This document shows, in pieces, positions 17,647 through 25,089 of a stretch of DNA of 33,701 nt. This DNA comes from Iphinoe sp. HA4291-MV1 (GTDB lineage: Bacteria; Cyanobacteriota; Cyanobacteriia; Cyanobacteriales; Nostocaceae): the NCBI GenBank assembly GCA_019359415.1, contig JAHHHH010000081.1, forward strand, positions 1 to 33,701, in the 5' to 3' direction. Every line of letters begins with the position of its first letter. Within the stretch, counting starts at the first letter, position 1. The translations under genes and the position numbers were made by a program. Under the pieces are notes generated by a model, which saw nothing but the letters and a program-made list of their open reading frames with translations, did not search any database and was not told the DNA's origin.

Positions 17647-17697
17647 TTGTAGCGGGTAAGGCAATCGCAACTGGGAAGTGCGATCGCACATTTCATA

Positions 17698-17796
17698 AGC
17701 TGTCGCGTATTTAATTTGCACAACCAGGGCGGGCAAGATGCCCACCCCACAAGAGATTCATTTTTTTGAGAATGCAAATTAAAATATTTTTAGCTT
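17698..17796 (+). repeat. About 99-bp insertion splitting an effector 5' box
   Basis: The box parts CACATTTCATA (ending 17697) and CCCAGTTCTGGAG (from 17798) are contiguous in other copies but separated here. The inserted segment contains GGGCGGGCAAGATGCCCACC at 17728, a palindrome common between cyanobacterial genes. Confidence 0.7.
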
Positions 17797-17819
17797 ACCC
17801 AGTTCTGGAGTCAAATTTC

Positions 17820-18080
17820 ATGGCACACCAACATCTGAACAAGACTAAAAATGCGATCGCGAAGCGTCTCCAAAGGAGAATCGCTTCCAGTAATAGAGAA
17901 AATGCGATCGCTCGAAATTATACTCACCCGATTGAGGAATTGCAGGGTGCGATCACATATGCTATCCGCTCACCTGCACCAGCTAATCGCACCTTGAAGA
18001 TGGGGATGTGCGATCGCCTTGTCTCCCAGTTGAGAAAAATAGAACTGTCTCGAATGAGCCGGGTAAGTATTGCCAAGTAA
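17820..18080 (+). pseudogene. Effector leader fragment (copy 2)
   Basis: From the ATG at 17820 it reads MAHQHLNKTKNAIAKRLQRR, then IASSNRENAIARNYTHPIEE and LQGAI; it departs from the leader consensus after residue 45 (TYAIRSPAPANR...). The DUF4157 part is absent and the frame runs into a transposase remnant. Eight residues (KRLQRRIA) come from the 24-bp palindromic insertion. It could still be expressed as an 86-residue peptide, but most likely it is a recombination leftover. Confidence 0.7.
17853..17888 (+). repeat. In-frame palindromic insertion in leader copy 2
   Basis: GCGATCGC then GAAGCGTCTCCAAAGGAGAA then TCGC. Against leaders lacking it (22200) the net gain is 24 bp. Related inserts are at 27333-27365 and 28277-28310. 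Confidence 0.8.
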
Positions 18081-18602
18081 GCAGTCTGGTTATTCCAGAT
18101 GAAGGATTGATAACTCATCTGAGAGAATTTGGATTTATCAAGTTGTTTAGGAAAGACTTCAAAAAAGAAGACACTAGACACTACATTTTATATCTTCCAG
18201 ATGATAATGCTCTCAACCTCTTAACAAGAAGTACCTTCGTCACAATTCATGATACTCATTGGGGAATTGAAAGTTTTCACAGAGCGATTAAACAAGTATG
18301 TGGTATTTGTCGATTCATGGTGAGCCAGCGCGTTGCGGAGCCAGTGCTGAAGACGGGTTTCCCGTCGCAGGCATCTGGCGTTGGGGTTCCCGCCGTTGTA
18401 GCGACTGGCGAACCCGTAAGGGTGAGAGACAGCCATGCTATTAAGACACATATATTTTGTTCACTTCAAGCATTTGTTCGTTTAGAGTTAATGCGTTCTG
18501 AAAACTTAATTTCGCTCTTGGTATGAATTGCAAAGAAATCTATTCACTTTAGTGGTGCGCGAGTACATTGTGAACAATATCACCAATCCTTTTGCCGCTT
18601 AG
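18050..18602 (+). pseudogene. DDE transposase C-terminal remnant (IS4-like)
   Basis: The frame carries LITHLREFGFIKLFRK, HYILYLPDDNALNLLTRSTF and THWGIESFHRAIKQVCG, the conserved C-terminal part of IS4-type cyanobacterial transposases with the catalytic Glu in GIE. A 102-bp GTGAG-flanked element interrupts CRFMV/RDSHAIK in frame. A frameshift near 18520 ends the frame at 18526; the original continues in another frame as YELQRNLFTLVVREYIVNNI to a stop at 18602. The N-terminal half and first catalytic Asp residues are gone. The element's right end may be near GCGTAAGTCC at 18630. Confidence 0.82.
18320..18426 (+). repeat. GTGAG-flanked in-frame element (102-bp form)
   Basis: GGTGAG at 18319-18324 and 18421-18426, 102 bp apart. 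The translation begins SQRVAEPVLKTGFPSQASGV and ends ATGEPVRV. Nearly identical to 29624-29730. Confidence 0.9.
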
Positions 18603-18648
18603 GATGCATTTATGTCACTTTTTGTCAATGCGTAAGTCCTATTATTGA

Positions 18649-19362
18649 TTAATTATTGAATTCAGGAATACGTTGTCTAACACAAGTATATTGGTAGGTC
18701 ATATCCAGATGAATCGGTAAATAAAGCCCACCTTTTAAAAACAGAGGTAGTATAGGAAGATTGCCGCCAATCGCCAGCGCTTCTTGCCAAAAATCAAGGT
18801 AAGATATGCCATTTTTTTGACCAACTTGATAAGCAACGGCGTGCAATCGTGCATCTAGAGGTTCAATTACCAAATTCAAGCGATTCATCAACTCGTTATG
18901 CAAGTTTGCAGAAAGTATGGTGACGATATCAACTATAATTAGTCCAATGCCTTGAGTCAGGTAAGTTTGACATTTAGAAGTAAACGCTGATCGCTGCCCT
19001 TGGCGGTCTTTATTCGCCGGACTAATTAACTCAATAGCTCCTACTAGCGTCGGTCCTGTTTGAGTACTAAAAATTTGCACCTCAACCACATCTGTGGTAA
19101 GTTGAAATGGCACCGTTGCAGTCGGTGAACTTGGCTTCCATTCCAGGATTTCAGATGTTTGATGCACAGGATTAACTGGTATTCGTTCGCTGAAAGCAGC
19201 TACATCAATTTCAATGCCAAATTGAGCGTTTGGTTCAGCAAAGTAGCCTTCTGGAAGAGATTGGTTCAGGTCATCAGCAATATAGGTTGACCAGGCATTA
19301 TGAAAACTGTGCCAGTGTCTTCTGGTACTTAGAGGAGGGCGAAAATGGTCTCGGAGTGCCAT
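18649..19362 (-). CDS. DUF4058 family protein
   Basis: 237 residues. It begins MALRDHFRPPLSTRRHWHSF, with HNAWSTYIADDLNQSLPEGY following, the typical DUF4058 opening. VEVQIFSTQTGPTLVGAIEL and ISPANKDRQGQRSAFTSKCQ form a central segment that looks like a PD-(D/E)XK-derived core (E-x-I-S-P-x-N-K). Cyanobacterial genomes carry many such genes; their function is unknown. The gene is oriented against the array, divergent from leader copy 3. Its N-terminal part is duplicated at 26900-27067. Confidence 0.82.
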   Translation of the reverse strand: MALRDHFRPPLSTRRHWHSFHNAWSTYIADDLNQSLPEGYFAEPNAQFGIEIDVAAFSERIPVNPVHQTSEILEWKPSSPTATVPFQLTTDVVEVQIFSTQTGPTLVGAIELISPANKDRQGQRSAFTSKCQTYLTQGIGLIIVDIVTILSANLHNELMNRLNLVIEPLDARLHAVAYQVGQKNGISYLDFWQEALAIGGNLPILPLFLKGGLYLPIHLDMTYQYTCVRQRIPEFNN

Positions 19363-19594
19363 GTCAGTTAAAACTAGATCGTCAAGAAATTTTGATTCAC
19401 CAGATACAACAAATTGTAACGACTGTCTTGATGGTTATGCGAGCGCCTAATTTCAAAAAAACAAAAAATGCCATCGCTCTGGGAGCGGATAGCGATCGCA
19501 TAGTGGATGCAATTCAAAACCAAAGTGCGATTGCTCCAAAGGAGCAACGCTGGCGCGATCGCGCATTTCATACCTAGTTTTGGAAGTAAATTTT
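19195..19594. repeat. 400-bp segmental duplication, copy A
   Basis: Nearly identical to 26900-27299 (offset 7705), differing by a few substitutions. It comprises the DUF4058 N-terminus (minus strand), the divergent intergenic region and the effector 5' box, and the similarity continues into the leader genes downstream. Confidence 0.92.
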
Positions 19595-19906
19595 ATGCAA
19601 CGCCAACATCAGAGCCAAATCAAAAATGCGTTAGCGCAGCTTACCAAAGGTATCGCTTCCACTAATAAAGAAAACGCAGTCGCTCGATATTCTACTCATC
19701 CGATTGAGGAATTGCAATTAGAATTATACGGATGTAGGCTGAAAACCCTCTCTCTTCAGAGGAGGGGGACGCCACATGCCTCTCCTAAGGGAGACGCTGC
19801 GCGAACAACGGGGGGGACCCCCGCAAGGCGCTGTACGATTAATCGTGATGCTTCCAGATCAACCCAAGAGGGTTTCGCTCATTTCTCCAGTCATTCCCCC
19901 GGTTAG
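19595..19906 (+). pseudogene. Effector leader fragment (copy 3), cut by an IS200/IS605 element
   Basis: Reads MQRQHQSQIKNALAQLTKGI, then ASTNKENAVARYSTHPIEEL and Q; after that it runs into the left end of the TnpB element (LELYGCRLKTLSLQRRG...). No leader or DUF4157 sequence resumes beyond the element's right end. LAQLTKGIA looks like a diverged form of the 24-bp insertion in copies 2, 6 and 7. Confidence 0.75.
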
Positions 19907-19914
19907 GTCGAGCC

Positions 19915-21327
19915 ATGATAATTTACGAGTTTAAAGTTAAAGGGAAAAATAAGCAGTACCGAGCAATAGACGATGCTATTCGTACTAGTCAGTTCATTCA
20001 GAACAAATGTCTTCGTCTCTGGATGGACAATAAAGACAAAAAAGTTGATAAGTACGCTTTGAACAAGCATTGTACTGTATTAGCTGCTGAATTTCCTTTT
20101 GCGGATGAACTCAACTCTATGGCGAGACAATCTGCGGCTGAACGTGCTTGGAGTGCAATAGCTCGGTTTTACGATAACTGCAAAAAGAAAGTTAAAGGGA
20201 AGAAAGGTTTTCCAAAGTTTAAAAAACACTGTCGCTCTGTCGAATATAAATCGAGTGGCTGGAAGCTTTCTAGTACCCGTAAGGTAGTAACTTTTTCGGA
20301 CAAAAAAGGAATAGGAACTCTGAAATTAAAGGGAACCTATGACCTAAATTATTACGATATCAAACAAATTAAACGTGTCCGATTGGTACGTCGTGCTGAT
20401 GGTTACTATGCTCAATTTGCAATTGATGAGGCAGCGCGTTGGGGCGGGCAACGCCCGACTTATAGCGACTGCCGTGTTGATATTAAAATTGAGACTCAAC
20501 CAACCAAAGAGATGGTCGGTATTGACTTGGGGTTGAAGTACTTCATTGCTGACGACAAAGGCAATGTTGAGCACTCACCCCAGTTTTACCGTAAGTCCGA
20601 GAAACAGTTGAATCGTGCTAACCGCAAAAAATCCAAGAAGTACGACCCTAAAAAGAAGAAGGCAAAACAGCCACAATCAACCAACTATCACAAAGCTAGA
20701 AATCGATATGCCCGGAAGCATTTAAGAGTAAGTAGGCAACGGAAAGAGTATTGCAAAAGATTAGCGTACTCCGTCATCCAATCTAACGATTTGGTAGCCT
20801 ATGTTCGGCGAAGCCGTTGCCGAAGGCTAGACTTGAATGTCAAAGGGCTGGTAAGAAACCGACATCTGGCTAAGTCAATCAGTGATGCTGGCTGGTCAAC
20901 TTTCCGTTCATGGTTAGAGTATCTTGGACATAAATATGGGAAAGTAACGGTAGCCGTACCTCCCCATAATACAAGTCAAAATTGCTCTAACTGTGGTCAG
21001 AAAGTGAAGAAGTCTCTGTCTACAAGAACCCATGTTTGTCCTCATTGTGGGTATACCGAAGACAGAGACGTGAACGCAGCCATCAATATCTTGAAATTAG
21101 GACTCAGTACCGTAGGGCATACGGGAACCTACGCTTGGGGAGATTTGCACATCAAAGGGCGGTTGGTGCAAACCTGCTGTTTAACGGCGAGTCAGGGAAC
21201 CAAGAATCCCCGCTGCTTTAGCTCGGGGAGTGTCAATTCACACCGAAAACCCACTTTCATAGAAGTGAGGCAAAATCAAGATAGCTCAATTCTCCATGCC
21301 ACCTACTTATGTTATGACCACCATTAA
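19915..21327 (+). CDS. tnpB: TnpB RNA-guided nuclease homologue, probably catalytically dead
   Basis: 470 residues as an open frame. RuvC-I is intact (VGIDLGLKYF, D204), as are the zinc finger (NCSNCG ... CPHCGY) and RuvC-III (DRDVNAA, D383/D385). The RuvC-II segment, which in the relative at 15446 reads LVAYEDLKV, here reads LVAYVRRSRCRRLDLNV: a 26-base palindrome replaces two bases and removes the catalytic Glu while keeping frame. A second in-frame insertion (EAARWGGQRPTYSDC) precedes RuvC-I. Past GTYAWGD the frame is shifted: the expected NGESGNQESPLL ending is in the +1 frame (to 21221), so the last about 60 residues are spurious. DNA binding might survive, cleavage should not. Confidence 0.82.
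   Translation: MIIYEFKVKGKNKQYRAIDDAIRTSQFIQNKCLRLWMDNKDKKVDKYALNKHCTVLAAEFPFADELNSMARQSAAERAWSAIARFYDNCKKKVKGKKGFPKFKKHCRSVEYKSSGWKLSSTRKVVTFSDKKGIGTLKLKGTYDLNYYDIKQIKRVRLVRRADGYYAQFAIDEAARWGGQRPTYSDCRVDIKIETQPTKEMVGIDLGLKYFIADDKGNVEHSPQFYRKSEKQLNRANRKKSKKYDPKKKKAKQPQSTNYHKARNRYARKHLRVSRQRKEYCKRLAYSVIQSNDLVAYVRRSRCRRLDLNVKGLVRNRHLAKSISDAGWSTFRSWLEYLGHKYGKVTVAVPPHNTSQNCSNCGQKVKKSLSTRTHVCPHCGYTEDRDVNAAINILKLGLSTVGHTGTYAWGDLHIKGRLVQTCCLTASQGTKNPRCFSSGSVNSHRKPTFIEVRQNQDSSILHATYLCYDHH
20428..20473 (+). repeat. In-frame repeat insertion before RuvC-I of TnpB
   Basis: GAGGCAGCGCGTTGGGGCGG then GCAACGCCCGACTTATAGCG then ACTGCC is similar to the GTGAG-flanked element (GAGCCAGCGCGTTGGGCGGG...CGACTTGAAGCGACTGGC) but is read in a different phase and has no clear right-hand GTGAG. 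Confidence 0.65.
20804..20829 (+). repeat. Palindromic insertion replacing the RuvC-II glutamate codon
   Basis: TTCGGCGAAGCCGTTGCCGA then AGGCTA, with TTCGGC and GCCGAA as inverted ends. By comparison with the usual TATGAAGACTTG, two bases (AA) are replaced by 26, a net gain of 24. Confidence 0.75.
21207..21236 (+). repeat. Right-end hairpin of the TnpB element
   Basis: TCCCCG at 21207 pairs with CGGGGA at 21224 around GAGCTAAAGCAG-type inner sequence, followed by GTGTCAA. In active elements this end also forms the guide scaffold of the omega RNA. Confidence 0.65.
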
Positions 21328-21583
21328 AGAACGATTGCTCATCGCGATCGAATCTACCCCAGAACCCATTCTGGAGCAAATTCTTGACTATCTCGAATAC
21401 CTCAAAACCAGAGCAACAAACCCTGCCACTGGCACCAGTAAAGTTCCGATTCAGGATGGGGAACCCATTTTGCGAGGTGCTAAAGCCAAAGACTTACTTA
21501 AATTCGCTGGAACCTGGCAAGGCGAGGACTTTGAGGAATGCCTTCAACTGGTTTACGACACCCGTTCCCAAGCTGAATTCTAA
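21314..21583 (+). CDS. vapB: VapB-like antitoxin
   Basis: 89 residues from the ATG at 21314 (an upstream in-frame ATG at 21296 lies in the former TnpB region). It starts MTTIKERLLIAIESTPEPIL, a helical DNA-binding or dimerisation N-terminus of the type found before PIN genes in cyanobacteria; the C-terminus ends DFEECLQLVYDTRSQAEF, which should wrap the toxin. The stop and the toxin's ATG overlap by one base (TAATG). Confidence 0.8.
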   Translation: MTTIKERLLIAIESTPEPILEQILDYLEYLKTRATNPATGTSKVPIQDGEPILRGAKAKDLLKFAGTWQGEDFEECLQLVYDTRSQAEF

Positions 21584-22026
21584 TGTATTTGCTTGACACC
21601 AATCATTGCAGCCGCATTATCTTTGGCGAACGTGGTATCATTCAGCAGCTACAATTTCATAGTGAAGCAGGTGTAGCTACCAGTGTCATCGTCCGAGGGG
21701 AACTCTTTTACATGGCAGCCAAATCTGAGCGCACAGCAGCTAATCTCCAGCAAATTAGAGCTTTTCTAGACACGATCAACCTTTACCCCATCAATCTCTC
21801 AATTTCTGAAATTTATGGAGCGCTCAAAGGGAAACTAATTAGTGCTTTCGGCCCCAAAGATAAGACACAACGACGAAACTTCAATCCAGAAAGCCTTGGC
21901 TTTGGAGATAACGATCTCTGGATTGCTGCTACAGCAATTCACTACAACCTCACAGTTGTTTCTAGCGACAATGATTTTCAGCGTATTCAACAAGTAGAAT
22001 TCTTTTCTCTAGAGTCTTGGGTTTGA
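21583..22026 (+). CDS. vapC: VapC-like PIN-domain toxin
   Basis: 147 residues. PIN motifs are visible: YLLDTNHCS (D5), VRGELFYMA (E40 region), FGDNDLWIAATAI (acidic pair near 107-109) and VVSSDNDFQRI (D126 region). It is a Mg-dependent ribonuclease of the VapC family, held in check by the upstream antitoxin. It is complete and likely functional. It stands between the TnpB element and effector 2. Confidence 0.9.
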   Translation: MYLLDTNHCSRIIFGERGIIQQLQFHSEAGVATSVIVRGELFYMAAKSERTAANLQQIRAFLDTINLYPINLSISEIYGALKGKLISAFGPKDKTQRRNFNPESLGFGDNDLWIAATAIHYNLTVVSSDNDFQRIQQVEFFSLESWV

Positions 22027-22092
22027 ATTCTCTCTACTATATGTGTAGTAAGTGCGATCGCCTAATTATGTGCTGCCTAATTCCTAAAATAG

Positions 22093-22162
22093 AGAACAAG
22101 CGATCGCTTACAATTCATAGACATAGGCGCAACATCAAAGTTCAGCAGGATAAGAAGGTATG
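22093..22162 (+). pseudogene. Remnant tail of a short leader peptide
   Basis: GAACAAGCGATCGCTTACAA and the following 45 bases nearly match the end of leader copy 6 (27493-27556), which is read NKRSLTIHRYAHNIKVQQDN. Here the same frame gives NKRSLTIHRHRRNIKVQQDK and ends at the TGA near 22160. No leader precedes it, so it is a relic marking an earlier cassette. The rest of 22027-22199 holds only HIP1 sites and the 5' box of effector 2. Confidence 0.5.
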
Positions 22163-22199
22163 ATCGCACCTTTCATCCCCAGTTGTGGAGGAAAATTTT

Positions 22200-24485
22200 A
22201 TGCAACGCCAACATCAGAGTAACATCGAAAAGGCGATCGCTGCCAGTAAAAGAAAAAATGCGATCGCCCGACATTCTACTCACCCAATTGAAGAATTGCA
22301 AGGTGCGATCGGCAATCGCGCCGTTAACCGACTGTTGGCAAATCAACCCAGACTCCAAGCCAAACCGATGTTTCGGGGTTTGTCTAGTGAATTGCGATCG
22401 CCTACTCCCATCCAAGCCCAACTGAAGATAGGGGAACCGGGGGATAAGTATGAGCAGCAGGCGGATAGGGTAGCAGCACAGGTGATGCAGCGAATGCAAG
22501 CGCCTGCGTCAATAACGGCGAGAGAAGAAGCAATTCAGCGCCAGGAGAAGGGGGAACAAGAGGAGGTGATGCAGAAGTCTCAAGAGCAGACTATCCAGCG
22601 ACTAGAGATATCTCAACTCAATCCCAAATCGCAAGCGTTAACGGAGTTGGAAACGTCGATACAAAGGGCAAGAGAGGGCGGACAACCACTGGCAAAGAGT
22701 GTGCAAAAACCGATGGAACGAGCATTTGGGGCAGATTTTAGTCAAGTCAAGGTTCACACAGATGCTCAATCCGATCGACTAAATCGCTCCATTCAGGCAC
22801 GCGCTTTTACAACAGGACAAGATATGTTCTTTCAACAGGGAACCTATCAGCCAGAGAGTCGGACGGGGCAGGAATTGATTGCCCATGAGTTAACCCATGT
22901 TCTGCAACAGGGTGCTTCTAGGGATAGCAGGATGTCCGCGATCCAATGCAAAAACGGCTCAAAGAAAAAAGCGAAGGAAACCACCAATCAATCCGACCAG
23001 AATCAACCGGAACAGCTGAATCAGAAGTGGAAAGACGTGGAACTTACATCTAATCCAAAGCTGAAACCAGAGCCTGTTGTGAAATGGGAGCTTAAAGAAA
23101 ATGAAAATTACAAAGAAATTAATGGCAGTGTATTAGCATCACCATCAACAGCTGGTAATTTATTTGCTACAAATAAATTACCAGCTGTTGATAGTAAGGA
23201 GGATGTTACCACTTCAACAGTTGATAAAGATACTCAACTCTACGATTTTAAGAATCATTCCAATTCTGACCTTAAACTCCCCTACGATGCAGAAATGATT
23301 CTCTCAGAGAAGAAAAATGTGATTCTCCCAGAGAAGAAAGATGTGATTCTCCCAGAGAAGAAAGATGTGAATCTCCCAGAGAAGAAAGATGTCAACGGAC
23401 AGGAAGTAGAAGTATATGAAGTGTGTGTTAGCCTATTCGGGCCAGGTGGTATTTTGCCTTATGAGTACTGGTTACTCGCAACTGATGCCAAACCTGGAAA
23501 TGCGGGTCATCTATTCAAAGTTGGCTCAAAGCGCTATTGGATAAAGCAGGGAGATGAGAGTCTCCAGCTGGTATCAACCTCCTACGTTGATCGCACTAAC
23601 AACTCGCTCTTCCCAGAAGACCCAAAACCAGAGCATATCTTGCAGGGACATCTGGGTGACTGTTACCTGATGGCGGCATTAGCCAGTATCACCCAGGCAA
23701 ATTCTAAGTTCCCACGGGAGATGATGCAAGATAACCAAGATGGCACCGTAACAGTGCGTTTGTATGATGTTAGTTATGGAGGGTTGCTCTATTCTTTTCA
23801 GGCAAACAAGCGACTGATTAAGGTGAACAAGTCTATCGCCCGAAAGTCTGGTAAAGATGTGTACGCTCAAGACCATCTCTGGGTGCAGATGGTGCAAAAA
23901 GCCTATGCTGCTAGCGGGATACGCGGTGGGTTATTGAAACCGAAGAAGTCAGAGGGTTCCTTTAAAAACATTGAAGGAGGGTCCTCCAGCTATGCATTTA
24001 AGGTGTTGTTGGGAAGAGAGTCAAGCTCTACAGACTTAGAGGGTAAAGCAAAAGTCAAAAAAACGTTTTTCAATAGACAGTCGGGTGCAGAAGCCGTTTT
24101 TAAGCAAATCGAAGACGCATTGGCTAAATCGAGAGCAGTCGCCGCAGGAACAAGAAAATTCACTCCTGGGGAGAAGGAGCGTGCCAAACAGGAAGGACAT
24201 AGTGCCAACGAATTTATGCTAGATGGAATTGTTGCGCTTCATGCTTATACCATTCTTGGTGTTAGAGGATCTGGAGAAACAGGGGAAATCCAACTACGCA
24301 ATCCTTGGGGTCGGTATGGTCGCAATGACAATCCAAAAGATTGGGAGCTACTCAAAGAAAAAGGTGAAGAAGCCAAGAAGAATACAACAGGGGTCTTCTG
24401 GATTGGAATCACTGAATTTTTGAAATGGTTTGATACGCTTGATATTTCGGGTGAAGTTCGCAGTCGGTCAAAAGATACAAAATGA
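22200..24485 (+). CDS. eCIS effector 2: leader + DUF4157 + calpain-like cysteine protease
   Basis: 761 residues from the ATG at 22200, set by the GGAGG box. Residues 1-60: leader (THPIEELQGAIGNRAVNRLL). Residues 80-100: GEPGDKYEQQADRVAAQVM. Residues 160-245: DUF4157 (VQKPMERAFGADFSQVKVHT, AHELTHVLQQG; H229, E230, H233). Residues 366-397: four 8-residue repeats (ILPEKKDV). From about 470 the calpain protease domain: HILQGHLGDCYLMAALASIT with C488, LDGIVALHAYTILGVRG with H681, and IQLRNPWGRYGRNDNPKDWE with N701. The order and spacing of Cys, His and Asn and the GDC(Y/W) and NPWG motifs match calpain catalytic cores, so the protein should be an active protease delivered into target cells. No Ca-binding EF-hands are seen. 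Confidence 0.9.
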   Translation: MQRQHQSNIEKAIAASKRKNAIARHSTHPIEELQGAIGNRAVNRLLANQPRLQAKPMFRGLSSELRSPTPIQAQLKIGEPGDKYEQQADRVAAQVMQRMQAPASITAREEAIQRQEKGEQEEVMQKSQEQTIQRLEISQLNPKSQALTELETSIQRAREGGQPLAKSVQKPMERAFGADFSQVKVHTDAQSDRLNRSIQARAFTTGQDMFFQQGTYQPESRTGQELIAHELTHVLQQGASRDSRMSAIQCKNGSKKKAKETTNQSDQNQPEQLNQKWKDVELTSNPKLKPEPVVKWELKENENYKEINGSVLASPSTAGNLFATNKLPAVDSKEDVTTSTVDKDTQLYDFKNHSNSDLKLPYDAEMILSEKKNVILPEKKDVILPEKKDVNLPEKKDVNGQEVEVYEVCVSLFGPGGILPYEYWLLATDAKPGNAGHLFKVGSKRYWIKQGDESLQLVSTSYVDRTNNSLFPEDPKPEHILQGHLGDCYLMAALASITQANSKFPREMMQDNQDGTVTVRLYDVSYGGLLYSFQANKRLIKVNKSIARKSGKDVYAQDHLWVQMVQKAYAASGIRGGLLKPKKSEGSFKNIEGGSSSYAFKVLLGRESSSTDLEGKAKVKKTFFNRQSGAEAVFKQIEDALAKSRAVAAGTRKFTPGEKERAKQEGHSANEFMLDGIVALHAYTILGVRGSGETGEIQLRNPWGRYGRNDNPKDWELLKEKGEEAKKNTTGVFWIGITEFLKWFDTLDISGEVRSRSKDTK
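23295..23390 (+). repeat. 24-bp tandem repeat in the effector 2 linker
   Basis: Four units (23295, 23319, 23343, 23367) of GATTCTCCCAGAGAAGAAAG type encode (V/M)ILPEKKD. The first is the most diverged. It lies between DUF4157 and the protease and probably makes a flexible, charged spacer. Confidence 0.92.
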
Positions 24486-24542
24486 GCATCGGTTTATCAA
24501 GAAATGTCATGTTTTGTTGAGAAAATAGTCTACTGAAAAGTT

Positions 24543-24575
24543 AGATCCCCGACTTCTTTGAGAAGTCGGGGATCT
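24543..24575. terminator. Strong inverted repeat after effector 2
   Basis: AGATCCCCGACTTCT and AGAAGTCGGGGATCT form a 15-bp perfect stem with a three-base loop (TTG). It lies about 60 bp past the effector stop and 68 bp before the next gene. It lacks a U-run, so it may be a dispersed palindromic repeat acting as a terminator or mRNA stabiliser. Confidence 0.6.
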
Positions 24576-24642
24576 GGACACCGAAAATTTTCACAAATTA
24601 GACAGGATTGCTATAGGAGATTACTCTCAGGAGGAAAAACAA

Positions 24643-25089
24643 GTGGTTTGGATCGTCGTTTCTGCGAGCATTTTCCTGGTCTTTGCTAGTTTATTTGCTG
24701 CTGCCCAGCCTGCCCATGCTGCCATTCCCCCCCTAGATCCCTCGGATTTGTATGCTGATGCTGTTTATGTGGTCGTCGGCACTGTCACTGCTGTGTCTCA
24801 CCAAGAAGTTGTCACAGAAGATGGCACGAATCACGAATTTATTGTCAAAGTAGCCCTCATCCGCCTAGAAAAACCCCCTACTGCATCGGTTGATACCTTG
24901 TCCACCTACCTTTCAGGAGACACTCTGGAGGTGCGTTACTGGCAAATCGGCAAACGTCCCCTTGGCTGGACTGGACCGCAGGGACAAAACGCTAAGCTAT
25001 CCCCCAATATGCAAGTGCGCTTATTTCTGTTTCCTGATACTAGAGGTTATCTCCGCTTACTCGAACCCAATGGATGGGAAGCGTTATGA
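24643..25089 (+). CDS. Secreted or lipid-facing protein of unknown function
   Basis: 148 residues from a GTG start preceded by CAGGAGG. Residues 1-26 are a signal peptide (VVSASIFLVFASLFAAAQPA then HAA, cleavage likely after AHA). The mature part is small and beta-rich (YADAVYVVVGTVTAVSHQEV, VRLFLFPDTRGYLRLLEPN). No family is recognised. It overlaps the next gene by four bases (ATGA), so the two work together. Lying between two effector modules it could be an immunity or accessory factor in the periplasm; that is inference from position only. Confidence 0.6.
   Translation: MVWIVVSASIFLVFASLFAAAQPAHAAIPPLDPSDLYADAVYVVVGTVTAVSHQEVVTEDGTNHEFIVKVALIRLEKPPTASVDTLSTYLSGDTLEVRYWQIGKRPLGWTGPQGQNAKLSPNMQVRLFLFPDTRGYLRLLEPNGWEAL

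Larger units (their letters stand above)
19718..21237 (+). mobile_element. IS200/IS605-type element carrying only tnpB
   Basis: The left end is marked by the break in the leader and the ATACGGATGTAGGCTGAAAA sequence characteristic of such left ends. The right end is a hairpin of CCCCGCTGCTTTAGCTCGGG form at 21207-21229 followed by TGTCAA. There is no tnpA, so it depended on a transposase in trans. The left noncoding part contains another palindromic repeat (CTCTCCTAAGGGAGACGCTG near 19780). Exact ends are uncertain by several bases. Confidence 0.78.

Noticed and set aside
19230-19577. 115-residue + strand frame MVQQSSLLEEIG..., duplicated at 26935-27282
   Set aside because: It is antisense to the DUF4058 N-terminus and runs into the 5' box; its conservation is explained by the 400-bp DNA duplication.
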